From Nitrospirota bacterium (GTDB lineage Bacteria; Nitrospirota; Leptospirillia; Leptospirillales; Leptospirillaceae), in assembly GCA_021785195.1 (NCBI GenBank), contig JAJYGC010000022.1:1-64000 (forward strand): a DNA stretch of 64,000 nt. Direction: 5' to 3'. Each line of letters opens with the position of its first letter. Positions within the stretch are counted from its first letter, which is position 1. Below, piece after piece: positions 52,401-60,149 of the stretch. A program made the translations under genes and the position numbers. The notes beneath the pieces are model-generated. The model did not search any database. It was not told where the DNA came from and worked only from the letters and a program-made list of their open reading frames with translations.

Positions 52401-53209
52401 GTTCCACCCTGATCCACCCCACTGCGATTGTTGATCCGAACGTCGAACTGGCTGACGATGTGTCCATCGGGCCGTTCTGCGTGGTCAGGGGCCCTTCCCG
52501 CATCGGAGCCGGAACAGTACTGATGGAAAGGGTTTCAATCGGACCCGGAGTCGAAATGGGAGAAGGAAACAGGGTCCACATGGGAGCCATTATCGGTCAC
52601 GAACCCCAGGATCGGGCCTATGGTGGCCATCTGACCCGGACCCGAATCGGAAACCAAAACGAGATTCGGGAATATGTGACCATCCATCGGGCCACCAAGG
52701 AAGGGACGGAAACGGTCCTCGGCGACAAGAACCTCCTGATGGCACTGTCCCATGTCGCCCATAATTGCCACATCGGAAACCAGGTTATCCTGGCCAACGG
52801 CGCCCTTCTCGCCGGCCATGTCCATGTGGATGACCAGGCGTTCCTCTCCGGCGCCGTCTTGGTCCACCAGTTTGTCCGGGTTGGCCGACTCTCCCTCATG
52901 AGGGGGGGAGCCCGGACAAGCCGCGATGTCCCCCCATTCTGCATCATTGACGGGACGCATACAGTCCGGACCCTGAACAGGGTTGGCCTTCGGCGGGCAG
53001 GGTATACCCCCGATGAGATCATGAATCTCAAGAAAACATTCCGGGAAATCTTTTTGTCCGGCTCTCTCAAGAAGCCGTTCATTGAATCCATCTCGCAGAG
53101 GGGAGACACCCTTTCCAGGGAGTTGGCGCAATTCGTACTTTCAAGCCACCGAGGTGTCTGTCATGCTGGCGATTTCATTGACAAAACGCTCTCCAATGAA
53201 TATGATTGA
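52397..53209 (+). CDS. lpxA: UDP-N-acetylglucosamine O-acyltransferase
   Basis: First step of lipid A synthesis. The 270-residue protein is made of hexapeptide repeats from residue 5 (LIHPTAIVDPNVEL) to about 190, including GHEPQDRAYGG, the catalytic His in ALSHVAHNCHIGNQ (E. coli LpxA His125 equivalent) and LAGHVHVDDQAF. The C-terminal helical part contains RVGLRRAGYTPDEI. The ATG lies in the cimA overlap. Its last codons hold a promoter for the next transcript. lpxD, fabZ and lpxB are not adjacent. Confidence 0.94.
   Translation: MSSTLIHPTAIVDPNVELADDVSIGPFCVVRGPSRIGAGTVLMERVSIGPGVEMGEGNRVHMGAIIGHEPQDRAYGGHLTRTRIGNQNEIREYVTIHRATKEGTETVLGDKNLLMALSHVAHNCHIGNQVILANGALLAGHVHVDDQAFLSGAVLVHQFVRVGRLSLMRGGARTSRDVPPFCIIDGTHTVRTLNRVGLRRAGYTPDEIMNLKKTFREIFLSGSLKKPFIESISQRGDTLSRELAQFVLSSHRGVCHAGDFIDKTLSNEYD
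53178..53206 (+). promoter_or_regulatory. Consensus sigma-70-type promoter inside the 3' end of lpxA
   Basis: TTGACA (53178-53183), 17-base spacer, TATGAT (53201-53206). Transcription would begin near 53213, giving a leader of about 20 bases before the ATG at 53234. Hexamers and spacing are identical to the promoter at 24091-24119. Confidence 0.75.
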
Positions 53210-53233
53210 CCCACTAATTTTGTCAGGAAAAAG

Positions 53234-53530
53234 ATGAAAAGACTTGATATCGTTCAGCGTGTCCTCCAAAAATCGAACCGGTCAGAATACAATGCCAAGT
53301 TCATCGGGCAGGTTTTCGATGTATTTCTGGAGGAAATTTCCACGTCTCTCGAAAATGGTGAGGACGTCAAGATTTCCGGATTTGGATCCTTCATTGTCCG
53401 GAAAATCAAAGACCGTCCAGGCAGGAACCCCAAAACAGGCGAGCCTGTTCAGATCCCTGCCCATCATACGGTCCTTTTCCATCCGAGTCGGGCTTTTTTC
53501 AAAAAAGGGCATGGGATAGAAGAAGACTAG
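53234..53530 (+). CDS. Integration host factor / HU-family DNA-binding protein (IhfA-like)
   Basis: This 98-residue DNA-bending protein has N-terminal helices (DIVQRVLQKSN...FIGQVFDVFLEEISTSLENGEDVKISGFGSFIVRKI) and the minor-groove beta-arm DRPGRNPKTGEPVQIPAHHTVLFHPSRAF. The order ihfA-merR-tRNA-Pro is a known arrangement in many proteobacteria, supporting IhfA rather than HU, but the arm motif alone does not decide. It has its own strong promoter inside lpxA. Confidence 0.87.
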   Translation: MKRLDIVQRVLQKSNRSEYNAKFIGQVFDVFLEEISTSLENGEDVKISGFGSFIVRKIKDRPGRNPKTGEPVQIPAHHTVLFHPSRAFFKKGHGIEED

Positions 53531-53539
53531 GGAGTCGGT

Positions 53540-53890
53540 GTGAGATCACAGCTGGTGACTCATCACATCACCCAGAAATACCGGATTGGCGAAGCCTGTC
53601 GCATCCTCGGCATCACAGCGGCCACCCTCCGGTATTGGGAAAAGGTTTTTCCGGTTCTGTCCCCCAAAAAGACCCGTGGGGGACAGAGGGAATACTCCGA
53701 AGAGGACCTTCGGTTTCTCGGAAAGATCATCGACCTCGTCCAGGTCGAAGGTCGCTCCCTCAAGGGAGCCAAGGGCTTTCTCGATGGAACAAACCCCGCG
53801 GAAAGCCCTCAATGGATCGGCGAGATGTTGGTGGAAATCCGCAGGGCCTTGCAGATCATGGAAGAAAACGACTCTGAAATCGGGGCGTAG
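53540..53890 (+). CDS. MerR-family transcriptional regulator
   Basis: This 116-residue protein carries the MerR winged helix-turn-helix at residues about 13-80: [44 protein letters not shown] short helical tail follows without recognisable effector-binding residues. It starts at GTG 53540, nine bases after the ihf stop. Its stop codon TAG (53888-53890) lies inside the tRNA-Pro gene, so the last three codons overlap the tRNA. It belongs to the small MerR type found after ihfA; no target is known. Confidence 0.85.
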   Translation: MRSQLVTHHITQKYRIGEACRILGITAATLRYWEKVFPVLSPKKTRGGQREYSEEDLRFLGKIIDLVQVEGRSLKGAKGFLDGTNPAESPQWIGEMLVEIRRALQIMEENDSEIGA

Positions 53891-53957
53891 CGCAGCCCGG
53901 TAGCGCACTCCCTTGGGGTGGGAGTGGTCGAAGGTTCAAATCCTTTCGCCCCGACCA
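53881..53957 (+). tRNA. tRNA-Pro (anticodon GGG)
   Basis: Full cloverleaf of 77 bases. Acceptor stem CGGGGCG (53881-53887) pairs perfectly with CGCCCCG (53947-53953). D stem GCGC/GCGC. Anticodon stem CTCCC/GGGAG with loop TTGGGGT gives anticodon GGG (53915-53917). T stem GAAGG/CCTTT with loop TTCAAAT. A discriminator base and encoded CCA end the gene. Its first ten bases are shared with merR. Confidence 0.95.
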
Positions 53958-54039
53958 GTTCTGACAGCATTCCCCGGTTCGCTGAAGATGGGCTCTTCGC
54001 CGTATCTTTGGGGAACATTGCGATACTCCCAGGAGTTCC

Positions 54040-54840
54040 TTGAACAAACCCCTCATTCTCGTATCCAATGATGACGGAATCTCCTCTGACGGAATCCGTT
54101 TTCTGGAAGAAGCCATGGCCCCCCTCGGGGAGGTCTACGTGGTCGCTCCGGACCAGGAACGCTCCGCGGCCTCGCATGCCCTGACCATCCACAAACCCTT
54201 GCGCATCAACCAAAAGGATCCCACGCATTTTTCCCTCAACGGAACCCCGACGGACTGCATCAACTTCGCCCTGTACGTGATCCTCCCCCGAAAACCCGAC
54301 CTGATCGTTTCCGGGATCAATCACGGAGTGAACCTTGCCGATGATGTGACCTACTCCGGAACGGTCTCCGCGGCATTCGAGGGATCCATCCTGGGCACCC
54401 CCTCCCTGGCATTTTCACTGGAGGTTCCAAGCGATCCCTATTCGCCGTTCCAGATGGAAACCGCGGCCCATTATGCCCGGATCATCGCGGGCCTTCAGCT
54501 GGAACGGCCCCCGGATCCCTCGGTCCTGCTATCGGTCAACATTCCGAACCTTCCACTGGAAAAGGTTCAGGGAATCCGAATCACCCACCTCGGAAAAAGA
54601 ATCCTGAACGAAACGAACATCATCAAGAAGGAAGATCCCCGGGGCAGGCCCTATTACTGGATCGGAATGGGCCCCAAGGACTACGATCCCGATGAAGCCT
54701 CGGACCTCCATGCCATCGACCACGGATATGTGTCGGTCACCCCCTTGCACCTGGACCTGACCCACTACCCTTCGATCCACTCCCTGAAAAAATGGGAGGA
54801 ACAGACCGCTCCGAAGCAGGACGGGACTCCTTTTCCATGA
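54040..54840 (+). CDS. surE: 5'-nucleotidase SurE
   Basis: Stationary-phase survival phosphatase acting on nucleoside 5'- and 3'-monophosphates in the cytosol. The 266-residue protein begins [19 protein letters not shown], with the metal-binding Asp pair at residues 11-12. It has [20 protein letters not shown] carrying metal Asn and the conserved Ser region. Start TTG at 54040 with AGGAG upstream. It overlaps the Pcm-like gene by ATGA, reproducing the surE-pcm pairing. Confidence 0.94.
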   Translation: MNKPLILVSNDDGISSDGIRFLEEAMAPLGEVYVVAPDQERSAASHALTIHKPLRINQKDPTHFSLNGTPTDCINFALYVILPRKPDLIVSGINHGVNLADDVTYSGTVSAAFEGSILGTPSLAFSLEVPSDPYSPFQMETAAHYARIIAGLQLERPPDPSVLLSVNIPNLPLEKVQGIRITHLGKRILNETNIIKKEDPRGRPYYWIGMGPKDYDPDEASDLHAIDHGYVSVTPLHLDLTHYPSIHSLKKWEEQTAPKQDGTPFP

Positions 54841-55397
54841 CACCCGATGTAGAAAAGCCCTTCAAGGACCAACTCGTGCAAGCCATCCTGAAAGACCATC
54901 CGCACCTTTCACCCAGGCTTCTGGCCGCCACCATCCGGCTTCCCCGGTCTTCTTTCTTTCCCGGAGAGCCCCCTGAAAGGCTCTTTTCCCAGTTTCATCC
55001 CAAGGGCTGGGGAGGGAGGATCGCCCCCTCCATCCTGGATGCGCTTTTGATCCTCACGGAACATCCGATCCACCCAGGTGACCGCGTTGCGGTCTTCCGT
55101 CTGACGGATCCCTATTTCCTTCTCCTCCTTCTTGAACTGACCCACCGGGTAGTCCTGGTCGAAGACAGTGAGGATCTGTTCCCCAAAATCCAGGAATCGG
55201 TCCGGGATCTTGGCCATGCCTACATTCCGGTTCTCCCTTCCCTGTCTGGACTGTCCGGACTTCCGTCTCCGGTCCTCTCGATCCTTCACGTCGGGGGAGA
55301 AGGTGAATCCCCCCTGAACGGGAATGGAAACGGCCTTCCGAAGGATCGGATCAAAAGCTGGAAAATAGGTTCCCATCTGGAGAAAATGGAATCATGA
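54837..55397 (+). CDS. Pcm-like protein (L-isoaspartate O-methyltransferase fold) lacking the SAM-binding motif
   Basis: This is a 186-residue protein. It follows the Pcm outline: LVQAILKDHPHLSPRLLAATIRLPRSSFFPG resembles the N-terminal helices and VPRE-type segment. GWGGRIAPSILDALLILTEHPIHPGDRVAVFRLTDPYF stands where Pcm has the Q-T-I-S-Q-P region and motif I E-I-G-T-G-S-G-Y. Motif I is gone (VFRLTDPYF), although the following VVLVEDSEDLFPKIQESVRDLG fits the next strand and helix. It is thus probably not an active SAM methyltransferase. It is coupled to surE upstream and cysS downstream. Homology is my reading, not a search result. Confidence 0.6.
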   Translation: MTPDVEKPFKDQLVQAILKDHPHLSPRLLAATIRLPRSSFFPGEPPERLFSQFHPKGWGGRIAPSILDALLILTEHPIHPGDRVAVFRLTDPYFLLLLLELTHRVVLVEDSEDLFPKIQESVRDLGHAYIPVLPSLSGLSGLPSPVLSILHVGGEGESPLNGNGNGLPKDRIKSWKIGSHLEKMES

Positions 55398-56827
55398 CCA
55401 GACCGGTTTTCTACAATTCCCTCACCCAGCGGCTGACACCCCTTGAACCGGTCAATCCCGACCAGGTCACCCTGTATGTCTGCGGGGTCACCGTCTATGA
55501 CGATTGCCACCTCGGACATGCCAGGAGCCAGACTGTCTTCGACGTGCTGCACCGGCTCCTCCTGAGGTCGGGGTACCGGGTCCGCTATGTCCGGAACATC
55601 ACCGACATCGATGACAAGATCATCCTGAAAGCGCGGGAAACAGGCCGGACGATCGGGGAGATCACTTCCATCTACATCGATTCCTTTCACCGGGACATGG
55701 ATCGGCTCGGGATTCTTCCTCCGACACTCGAACCACGGGCCACGGAATATCTCGACCAGATGATCACGATGATCCAGTCCATGCTCGATTCGGGGATTGC
55801 CTACAAAAAGGGAAATGACATCTATTTCCGGGTCCGAAAATATGCCGCCTACGGAGAGCTATCGCACCAGAAAATCGACGAACTTCGGGCAGGCTCCCGT
55901 GTCCAGGCCGACGAGGACAAGGAAGATCCGCTGGATTTTGCCCTCTGGAAAGGGGCAAAACCCAACGAACCCTTCTTTCCGGCTCCTTTCGGGGAGGGCA
56001 GGCCGGGCTGGCACATTGAGTGCTCTGCCATGTCACTGGCCTTGCTCGGAACCACGATCGACCTCCACGGTGGGGGAATGGACCTCATGTTTCCCCACCA
56101 TGAAAACGAGCGGGCGCAGAGCGAATCGACCACCGGAACAACTTTCGTCAACACCTGGATCCACAACGGATTTGTCACTTTAAACGAAGAAAAGATGTCG
56201 AAATCGATCGGCAACATCTTCCGGATCCGCACTTTTTTCGAAACCTCACCCTTTCCTGAACCGGTCACCAAAGAATGGCTCCGGGCCTTTATGCTCTCCA
56301 CCCATTACCGCTCCCCCCTCGACCTGACGGAGGACTCCCTGGCCCATGCCAAAAATGGCCTGGACAGTCTTTACCTGTTCCGCTCCCTCCTCGAGGAAAA
56401 AGAGGAACCGGCACGGGAAGGTCCACGGACCCAAGCCTTCCTCGAGGCCCTTGGAAACGACCTCGACACCGCCGTCTGCTTCAGAATCCTCCACGAACTG
56501 AAAAACGACCTGAACCCGTTCCTCACCCGTTCGGAAACGCCTCCTCCGGGAATCATCCCGGACGGAAAAGCGCTTTTTCAGGCGGCCAGGGAAACATTCG
56601 GGATCCTTTCTATTCCCCCGGAAGAGTGGATCTACGGAAAAGGCAATCCCCGGTCCGGGGAAGATGCCATTGCACCCGACCAGATCGAATCGCTCGTGCT
56701 GGAGCGGGAGAAGGCCCGAAAACAAAAAGACTTCCCCCGTGCCGATGAAATCCGTGATCGCCTTAAAAAAGCCGGTTTCTTACTGGAAGACAATCCCGGA
56801 GGAATGCCACGAATCAGGAAGATCTAG
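55394..56827 (+). CDS. cysS: Cysteinyl-tRNA synthetase
   Basis: Charges tRNA-Cys. The 477-residue class I enzyme has YVCGVTVYDDCHLGHARS with the zinc-binding Cys and the HIGH-type motif HLGH, RPGWHIECSAMSL and HGGGMDLMFPHHENE (zinc ligands), and KMSKSIGN near residue 267. Length and motif spacing are normal. It starts with an ATGA overlap after the Pcm-like gene. The next gene, a TrmH/RlmB-type methyltransferase, is the partner seen in many genomes. Confidence 0.96.
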   Translation: MTRPVFYNSLTQRLTPLEPVNPDQVTLYVCGVTVYDDCHLGHARSQTVFDVLHRLLLRSGYRVRYVRNITDIDDKIILKARETGRTIGEITSIYIDSFHRDMDRLGILPPTLEPRATEYLDQMITMIQSMLDSGIAYKKGNDIYFRVRKYAAYGELSHQKIDELRAGSRVQADEDKEDPLDFALWKGAKPNEPFFPAPFGEGRPGWHIECSAMSLALLGTTIDLHGGGMDLMFPHHENERAQSESTTGTTFVNTWIHNGFVTLNEEKMSKSIGNIFRIRTFFETSPFPEPVTKEWLRAFMLSTHYRSPLDLTEDSLAHAKNGLDSLYLFRSLLEEKEEPAREGPRTQAFLEALGNDLDTAVCFRILHELKNDLNPFLTRSETPPPGIIPDGKALFQAARETFGILSIPPEEWIYGKGNPRSGEDAIAPDQIESLVLEREKARKQKDFPRADEIRDRLKKAGFLLEDNPGGMPRIRKI

Positions 56828-57555
56828 AAACCCCGGGAGGAATCGGCGGCCTGCACGCCGTTCTGGAGCTTCTCCGGACACAGCCCAGGCGGATCTCAAG
56901 ACTCTACCTGAAAGACGATCCCCATCCGGATACCCGCAGGCAGGAGATCCTCCAACGGGCCCGTCAGAACGGGATTCCGGTCGATTTCCTGCCCCGTCTG
57001 GCTTTGGATCGCATGGCGGGGGACCTTGTGCACCAAGGGGTTTTTGCCACGCTGGAACCCACCCCGCTTCTGGATCTGGATGGATTCCTTGAGGGAAAGG
57101 TCGACCTTCCGTCTCCTCTCGTGGCTGTCGACGGCGTCCAGGATCCCCGGAATCTTGGGGCGTTGCTCAGGACCTGCGACGCGGCCGGAGTACAGGGAAT
57201 CCTCCTGCCCAAAAGAAGGGTGGCCCCCCTCTCCGCAACCTGTGCCAAAACCTCCTCCGGCGCCCTGTTCACATTACCCCTCATCCGTGTCGGGAACCTC
57301 TCCCAAACCCTTCTCTTCCTTAAGAAAAAAGGGTATGGGGTGCTGTCGCTCGCCCTTGGGGGGGAAACCAGATATCGAATCCAGTTTCCGCCACCGCTCG
57401 TTGTCGTGATCGGGGAAGAGGAAAAAGGGGTTTCAAGACCCGTACTGCAACAGTCCGACTGGACGGTCGCGCTGCCCATGTATGGCCACGTCGATTCCCT
57501 GAATCTGTCAGTGGCCGCCGGCATCTTCCTCTATGCCCAGCGCCCAGACCCCTGA
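56809..57555 (+). CDS. 23S rRNA/tRNA 2'-O-methyltransferase, TrmH/SpoU family (RlmB-like), no standard start codon
   Basis: This SPOUT methyltransferase has about 248 residues. The catalytic part is intact: VAVDGVQDPRNLGALLRTC, VVVIGEEEKGVSRPV and ALPMYGHVDSLNLSVAAGIFLY with the deep-knot motifs. The frame upstream encodes a normal substrate-binding domain (GIGGLHAVLELLRTQPRRI...DLVHQGV) starting near 56836. Between the in-frame TAA at 56764 and the TTG at 57004 there is no ATG, GTG or TTG. ACG 56809 (GGAGGA five bases before) or CTG 56851 (GGGAGGA nine bases before) could serve. The start given is a best guess. Using 57004 would delete the domain. Confidence 0.75.
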   Translation, partial: TNQEDLETPGGIGGLHAVLELLRTQPRRISRLYLKDDPHPDTRRQEILQRARQNGIPVDFLPRLALDRMAGDLVHQGVFATLEPTPLLDLDGFLEGKVDLPSPLVAVDGVQDPRNLGALLRTCDAAGVQGILLPKRRVAPLSATCAKTSSGALFTLPLIRVGNLSQTLLFLKKKGYGVLSLALGGETRYRIQFPPPLVVVIGEEEKGVSRPVLQQSDWTVALPMYGHVDSLNLSVAAGIFLYAQRPDP

Positions 57556-57573
57556 CGCTCCCAAAACAACCTG

Positions 57574-57602
57574 TTGGTTCAGCAAGAATCCTTGTGTATC
57601 AT
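57574..57602 (+). promoter_or_regulatory. Candidate promoter upstream of the TlpA-like gene
   Basis: TTGGTT (57574-57579), 17-base spacer, TATCAT (57597-57602). The -10 matches five of six consensus bases; the -35 only three or four. Transcription would start near 57609, exactly where the repeated GGATGCAAT sequence begins. Confidence 0.4.
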
Positions 57603-57608
57603 TAACTA

Positions 57609-57661
57609 GGATGCAATGAACCCCTGCAATTTGATTGCATCCCGTAAAAGCGGGATGCAAT
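57609..57661 (+). promoter_or_regulatory. Mutually exclusive hairpins in the leader of the TlpA-like gene
   Basis: GGATGCAAT (57609-57617) can pair with ATTGCATCC (57634-57642). The same middle segment, extended as ATTGCATCCCG (57634-57644), pairs perfectly over 11 bases with CGGGATGCAAT (57651-57661), leaving a six-base loop. The two stems cannot coexist. The second covers the ATG at 57660. No T-tract follows, so a simple terminator is unlikely. Confidence 0.5.
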
Positions 57662-57710
57662 GCCAGGGAAAAGAAGGGTTCCAAACCATGGACCGAAGGG
57701 GACAAAGCCA

Positions 57711-58325
57711 GTGACGACAAGGAATTTCCTCCGGATCGCGGCCTCTTGTTCGATCGCAGTGGGATTGCTGGCCCGGCTCTTGTTTTTCCCGGATTGGGCG
57801 TTCGCGCTCTCGGGACCAGAAAAGGCCTCGCTGGAGAATCTGGGGTTCATCCTCTTCGATGACCAGGAGCGGGCCCCGGACCTCAATGGCCCGGAACTTT
57901 CCGGAAACTCCCTTTCACTGTCCAGTTACCGGGGGAAATGGGTTCTCCTGAACTTCTGGGCGACCTGGTGCGTGCCCTGCCGAACGGAAATCCCGACGCT
58001 GAACAGGCTGGGGGACCAAATGAAAAAGGAGCCTTTCCTCCTGATCAGCGTAGCCATGGACTACAACGTCGACAAGGTCCGGGGCTTCGTCCAAAAGATT
58101 CCGGTCGGGTATCCTGTCGTTCTGGGACGGAAGGGAAAGATCGATGACCGGTATTTCGGGATGGGATTGCCCCAGACCTACCTGATCGATCCCCGGGGAA
58201 TGCTGGTCGGAAAAGTCACGGGCTCCAGAGACTGGGACACGCCTGGCGCCCAGGCCCTGTTCCGGGAATTAATGGCATCTCCGATGCCGCCATCCTTACC
58301 CCATCATCATAAGGAATCTTCATGA
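57711..58325 (+). CDS. TlpA-like exported thioredoxin-fold protein
   Basis: This 204-residue protein likely reduces disulphides in the periplasm, for example during cytochrome c maturation. Residues 1-33 look like a signal peptide or membrane anchor (NFLRIAASCSIAVGLLARLLFF, then FALS). The domain starts with APDLNGPELSG and the active site WCVPC is at residues 86-90, with the cis-Pro region GLPQTYLIDPRG. GTG 57711 is chosen because AGGGGA lies eight bases upstream and the signal peptide starts there; ATG 57660 adds 17 hydrophilic residues and lies inside a hairpin. The stop overlaps nadE. Confidence 0.85.
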   Translation: MTTRNFLRIAASCSIAVGLLARLLFFPDWAFALSGPEKASLENLGFILFDDQERAPDLNGPELSGNSLSLSSYRGKWVLLNFWATWCVPCRTEIPTLNRLGDQMKKEPFLLISVAMDYNVDKVRGFVQKIPVGYPVVLGRKGKIDDRYFGMGLPQTYLIDPRGMLVGKVTGSRDWDTPGAQALFRELMASPMPPSLPHHHKESS

Positions 58326-60094
58326 GAAGGCTACGACTGGGTCTTGCCCAGATGAATCCCACCGTGGGGGACATCCCGGGAAATCTTGCACACATCAAGG
58401 ACATGATCGGTCATGCCCGTTCGGAACGTGCCGACCTGGTGGCGTTTCCGGAGCTTGCGCTGACAGGGTATCCCCCCGAGGACCTTCTCCTGAAACCGAC
58501 CTTCATCGAGCGGAACCTGAAAGCCCTCGATGAACTCGTCTCCTTCGCTCCGGACCTCCTGGTCCTGGTCGGATTTGTGGACCGCCAGGATGACATCTAC
58601 AATGCGGCCGCCGTCCTCTACGGGGGCAAGATCATTGGGGTATACCGGAAGCAGTACCTGCCGAACTACGGTGTCTTTGATGAAAACCGGTACTTCCAGG
58701 AAGGCACCGAATCGCCGGTCCTCACGTTCAAATCCATCCGGATCGGAATCAACATCTGCGAGGACATCTGGTATCCCAAGGGACCTCTCTATACCCAGAC
58801 CCTCATGGGGGACGCGGAATGCATCGTCAATCTTTCCGCCTCCCCGTTTCATGCCGGCAAGCGGGAAGTCCGGGAAGGAATGCTCAAAACCCGGGCGGCG
58901 GACAATGCCTGTTATATCGCCTATGTCAACATGGTGGGGGGACAGGATGAGCTTGTATTCGATGGACAGAGCCTGGTCATTGGTCCGGAAGGGGAGATCG
59001 AGAGCCGTGGCAAGGCCTTTCAGGAAGATTTCCTGATCACAGAACTCGACCTGGACCAGGTGTTCAGGGTTCGCCTGCACGATCCGAGGCGACGGAAGGA
59101 CAAGCTGAGCCAGTCCGAGGACAGGCCCCTCTGGAACACGGACAAGCTGGTGAACTGGTCGGCGGGAGACACCCCGTCCCCATCACATCATCCCGACCCG
59201 AAAGACCGGAAGGTCCTCAAGAAAAGCCCTCTTTTGACTCCGATGGGGAAGTTGGAGGAAATCCATGAGGCCCTGGTCCTGGGCGTCCGGGACTATGTCC
59301 GGAAAAACCAGTTCCAGGAGGTGCTGATCGGACTGTCGGGCGGCATAGACTCCGCCCTTGTCGCGGCCATCGCCGCGGATGCCCTGGGACCGGAACAGGT
59401 GCACGGCCTCTTTATGCCCTCCATGTACACCTCCCAGGAAAGCTATGAAGACGTCCTGAAGCTTTCCGGCAACCTGCGCATTCCCGTAGAGACCATTCCG
59501 ATCGGCGCCTCGTTCGAGCATTTTCTCCAGATCCTCTCCCCAATGTTCAAGGACCGGGGCAGGGATACCACGGAGGAGAACCTGCAATCCCGGATCAGGG
59601 GGATCCTGATGATGGCCCTTTCCAACAAGTTCCATTGGCTTGTGCTCACCACCGGGAACAAAAGTGAAATGAGCGTCGGGTACCAGACCCTTTACGGTGA
59701 CATGGCTGGAGGATTTGCCGTGCTCAAGGACCTCCCCAAAACGCTGGTCTACGACCTGTCCGACTACCTGAACGAACGCCGTCCGGGATTGATTCCCGAC
59801 CGGATCATCGAAAAGGCCCCGACAGCAGAACTCAGGCCTAACCAGAAGGATGCCGATTCCCTTCCTCCCTATGAAATTCTGGATCCCATCATGGAGGCCT
59901 ATGTGGAAGACGACAAGGGGCTCGACGAGATTGTCGGAACCGGCTTTGATCCCCGCATTGTCTCCAAGGTGCTGCATCTCATCGATCAAAGCGAGTACAA
60001 GCGACGGCAGTCTCCACCAGGAATCAAGCTGACCATGCGGGCGTTTGGAAAGGACTGGCGGGTTCCGATCACCAACCGGTTCAAGGATATCTGA
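58322..60094 (+). CDS. nadE: Glutamine-dependent NAD+ synthetase
   Basis: Amidates NaAD to NAD+. The 590-residue protein has an N-terminal nitrilase-type glutaminase domain ([12 protein letters not shown], catalytic Glu in [15 protein letters not shown], Lys in [14 protein letters not shown], Cys in GINICEDIW). The C-terminal synthetase domain carries the P-loop [20 protein letters not shown] and the segment [23 protein letters not shown]. Both active sites look intact, so glutamine can serve as nitrogen donor. It is ATGA-coupled to the TlpA-like gene. Confidence 0.96.
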   Translation: MRRLRLGLAQMNPTVGDIPGNLAHIKDMIGHARSERADLVAFPELALTGYPPEDLLLKPTFIERNLKALDELVSFAPDLLVLVGFVDRQDDIYNAAAVLYGGKIIGVYRKQYLPNYGVFDENRYFQEGTESPVLTFKSIRIGINICEDIWYPKGPLYTQTLMGDAECIVNLSASPFHAGKREVREGMLKTRAADNACYIAYVNMVGGQDELVFDGQSLVIGPEGEIESRGKAFQEDFLITELDLDQVFRVRLHDPRRRKDKLSQSEDRPLWNTDKLVNWSAGDTPSPSHHPDPKDRKVLKKSPLLTPMGKLEEIHEALVLGVRDYVRKNQFQEVLIGLSGGIDSALVAAIAADALGPEQVHGLFMPSMYTSQESYEDVLKLSGNLRIPVETIPIGASFEHFLQILSPMFKDRGRDTTEENLQSRIRGILMMALSNKFHWLVLTTGNKSEMSVGYQTLYGDMAGGFAVLKDLPKTLVYDLSDYLNERRPGLIPDRIIEKAPTAELRPNQKDADSLPPYEILDPIMEAYVEDDKGLDEIVGTGFDPRIVSKVLHLIDQSEYKRRQSPPGIKLTMRAFGKDWRVPITNRFKDI

Positions 60095-60149
60095 CAAGGA
60101 AACGCCAGACCGACCCCATTGGGGAATCTCTCAAGCGAAGGAGTCACTT

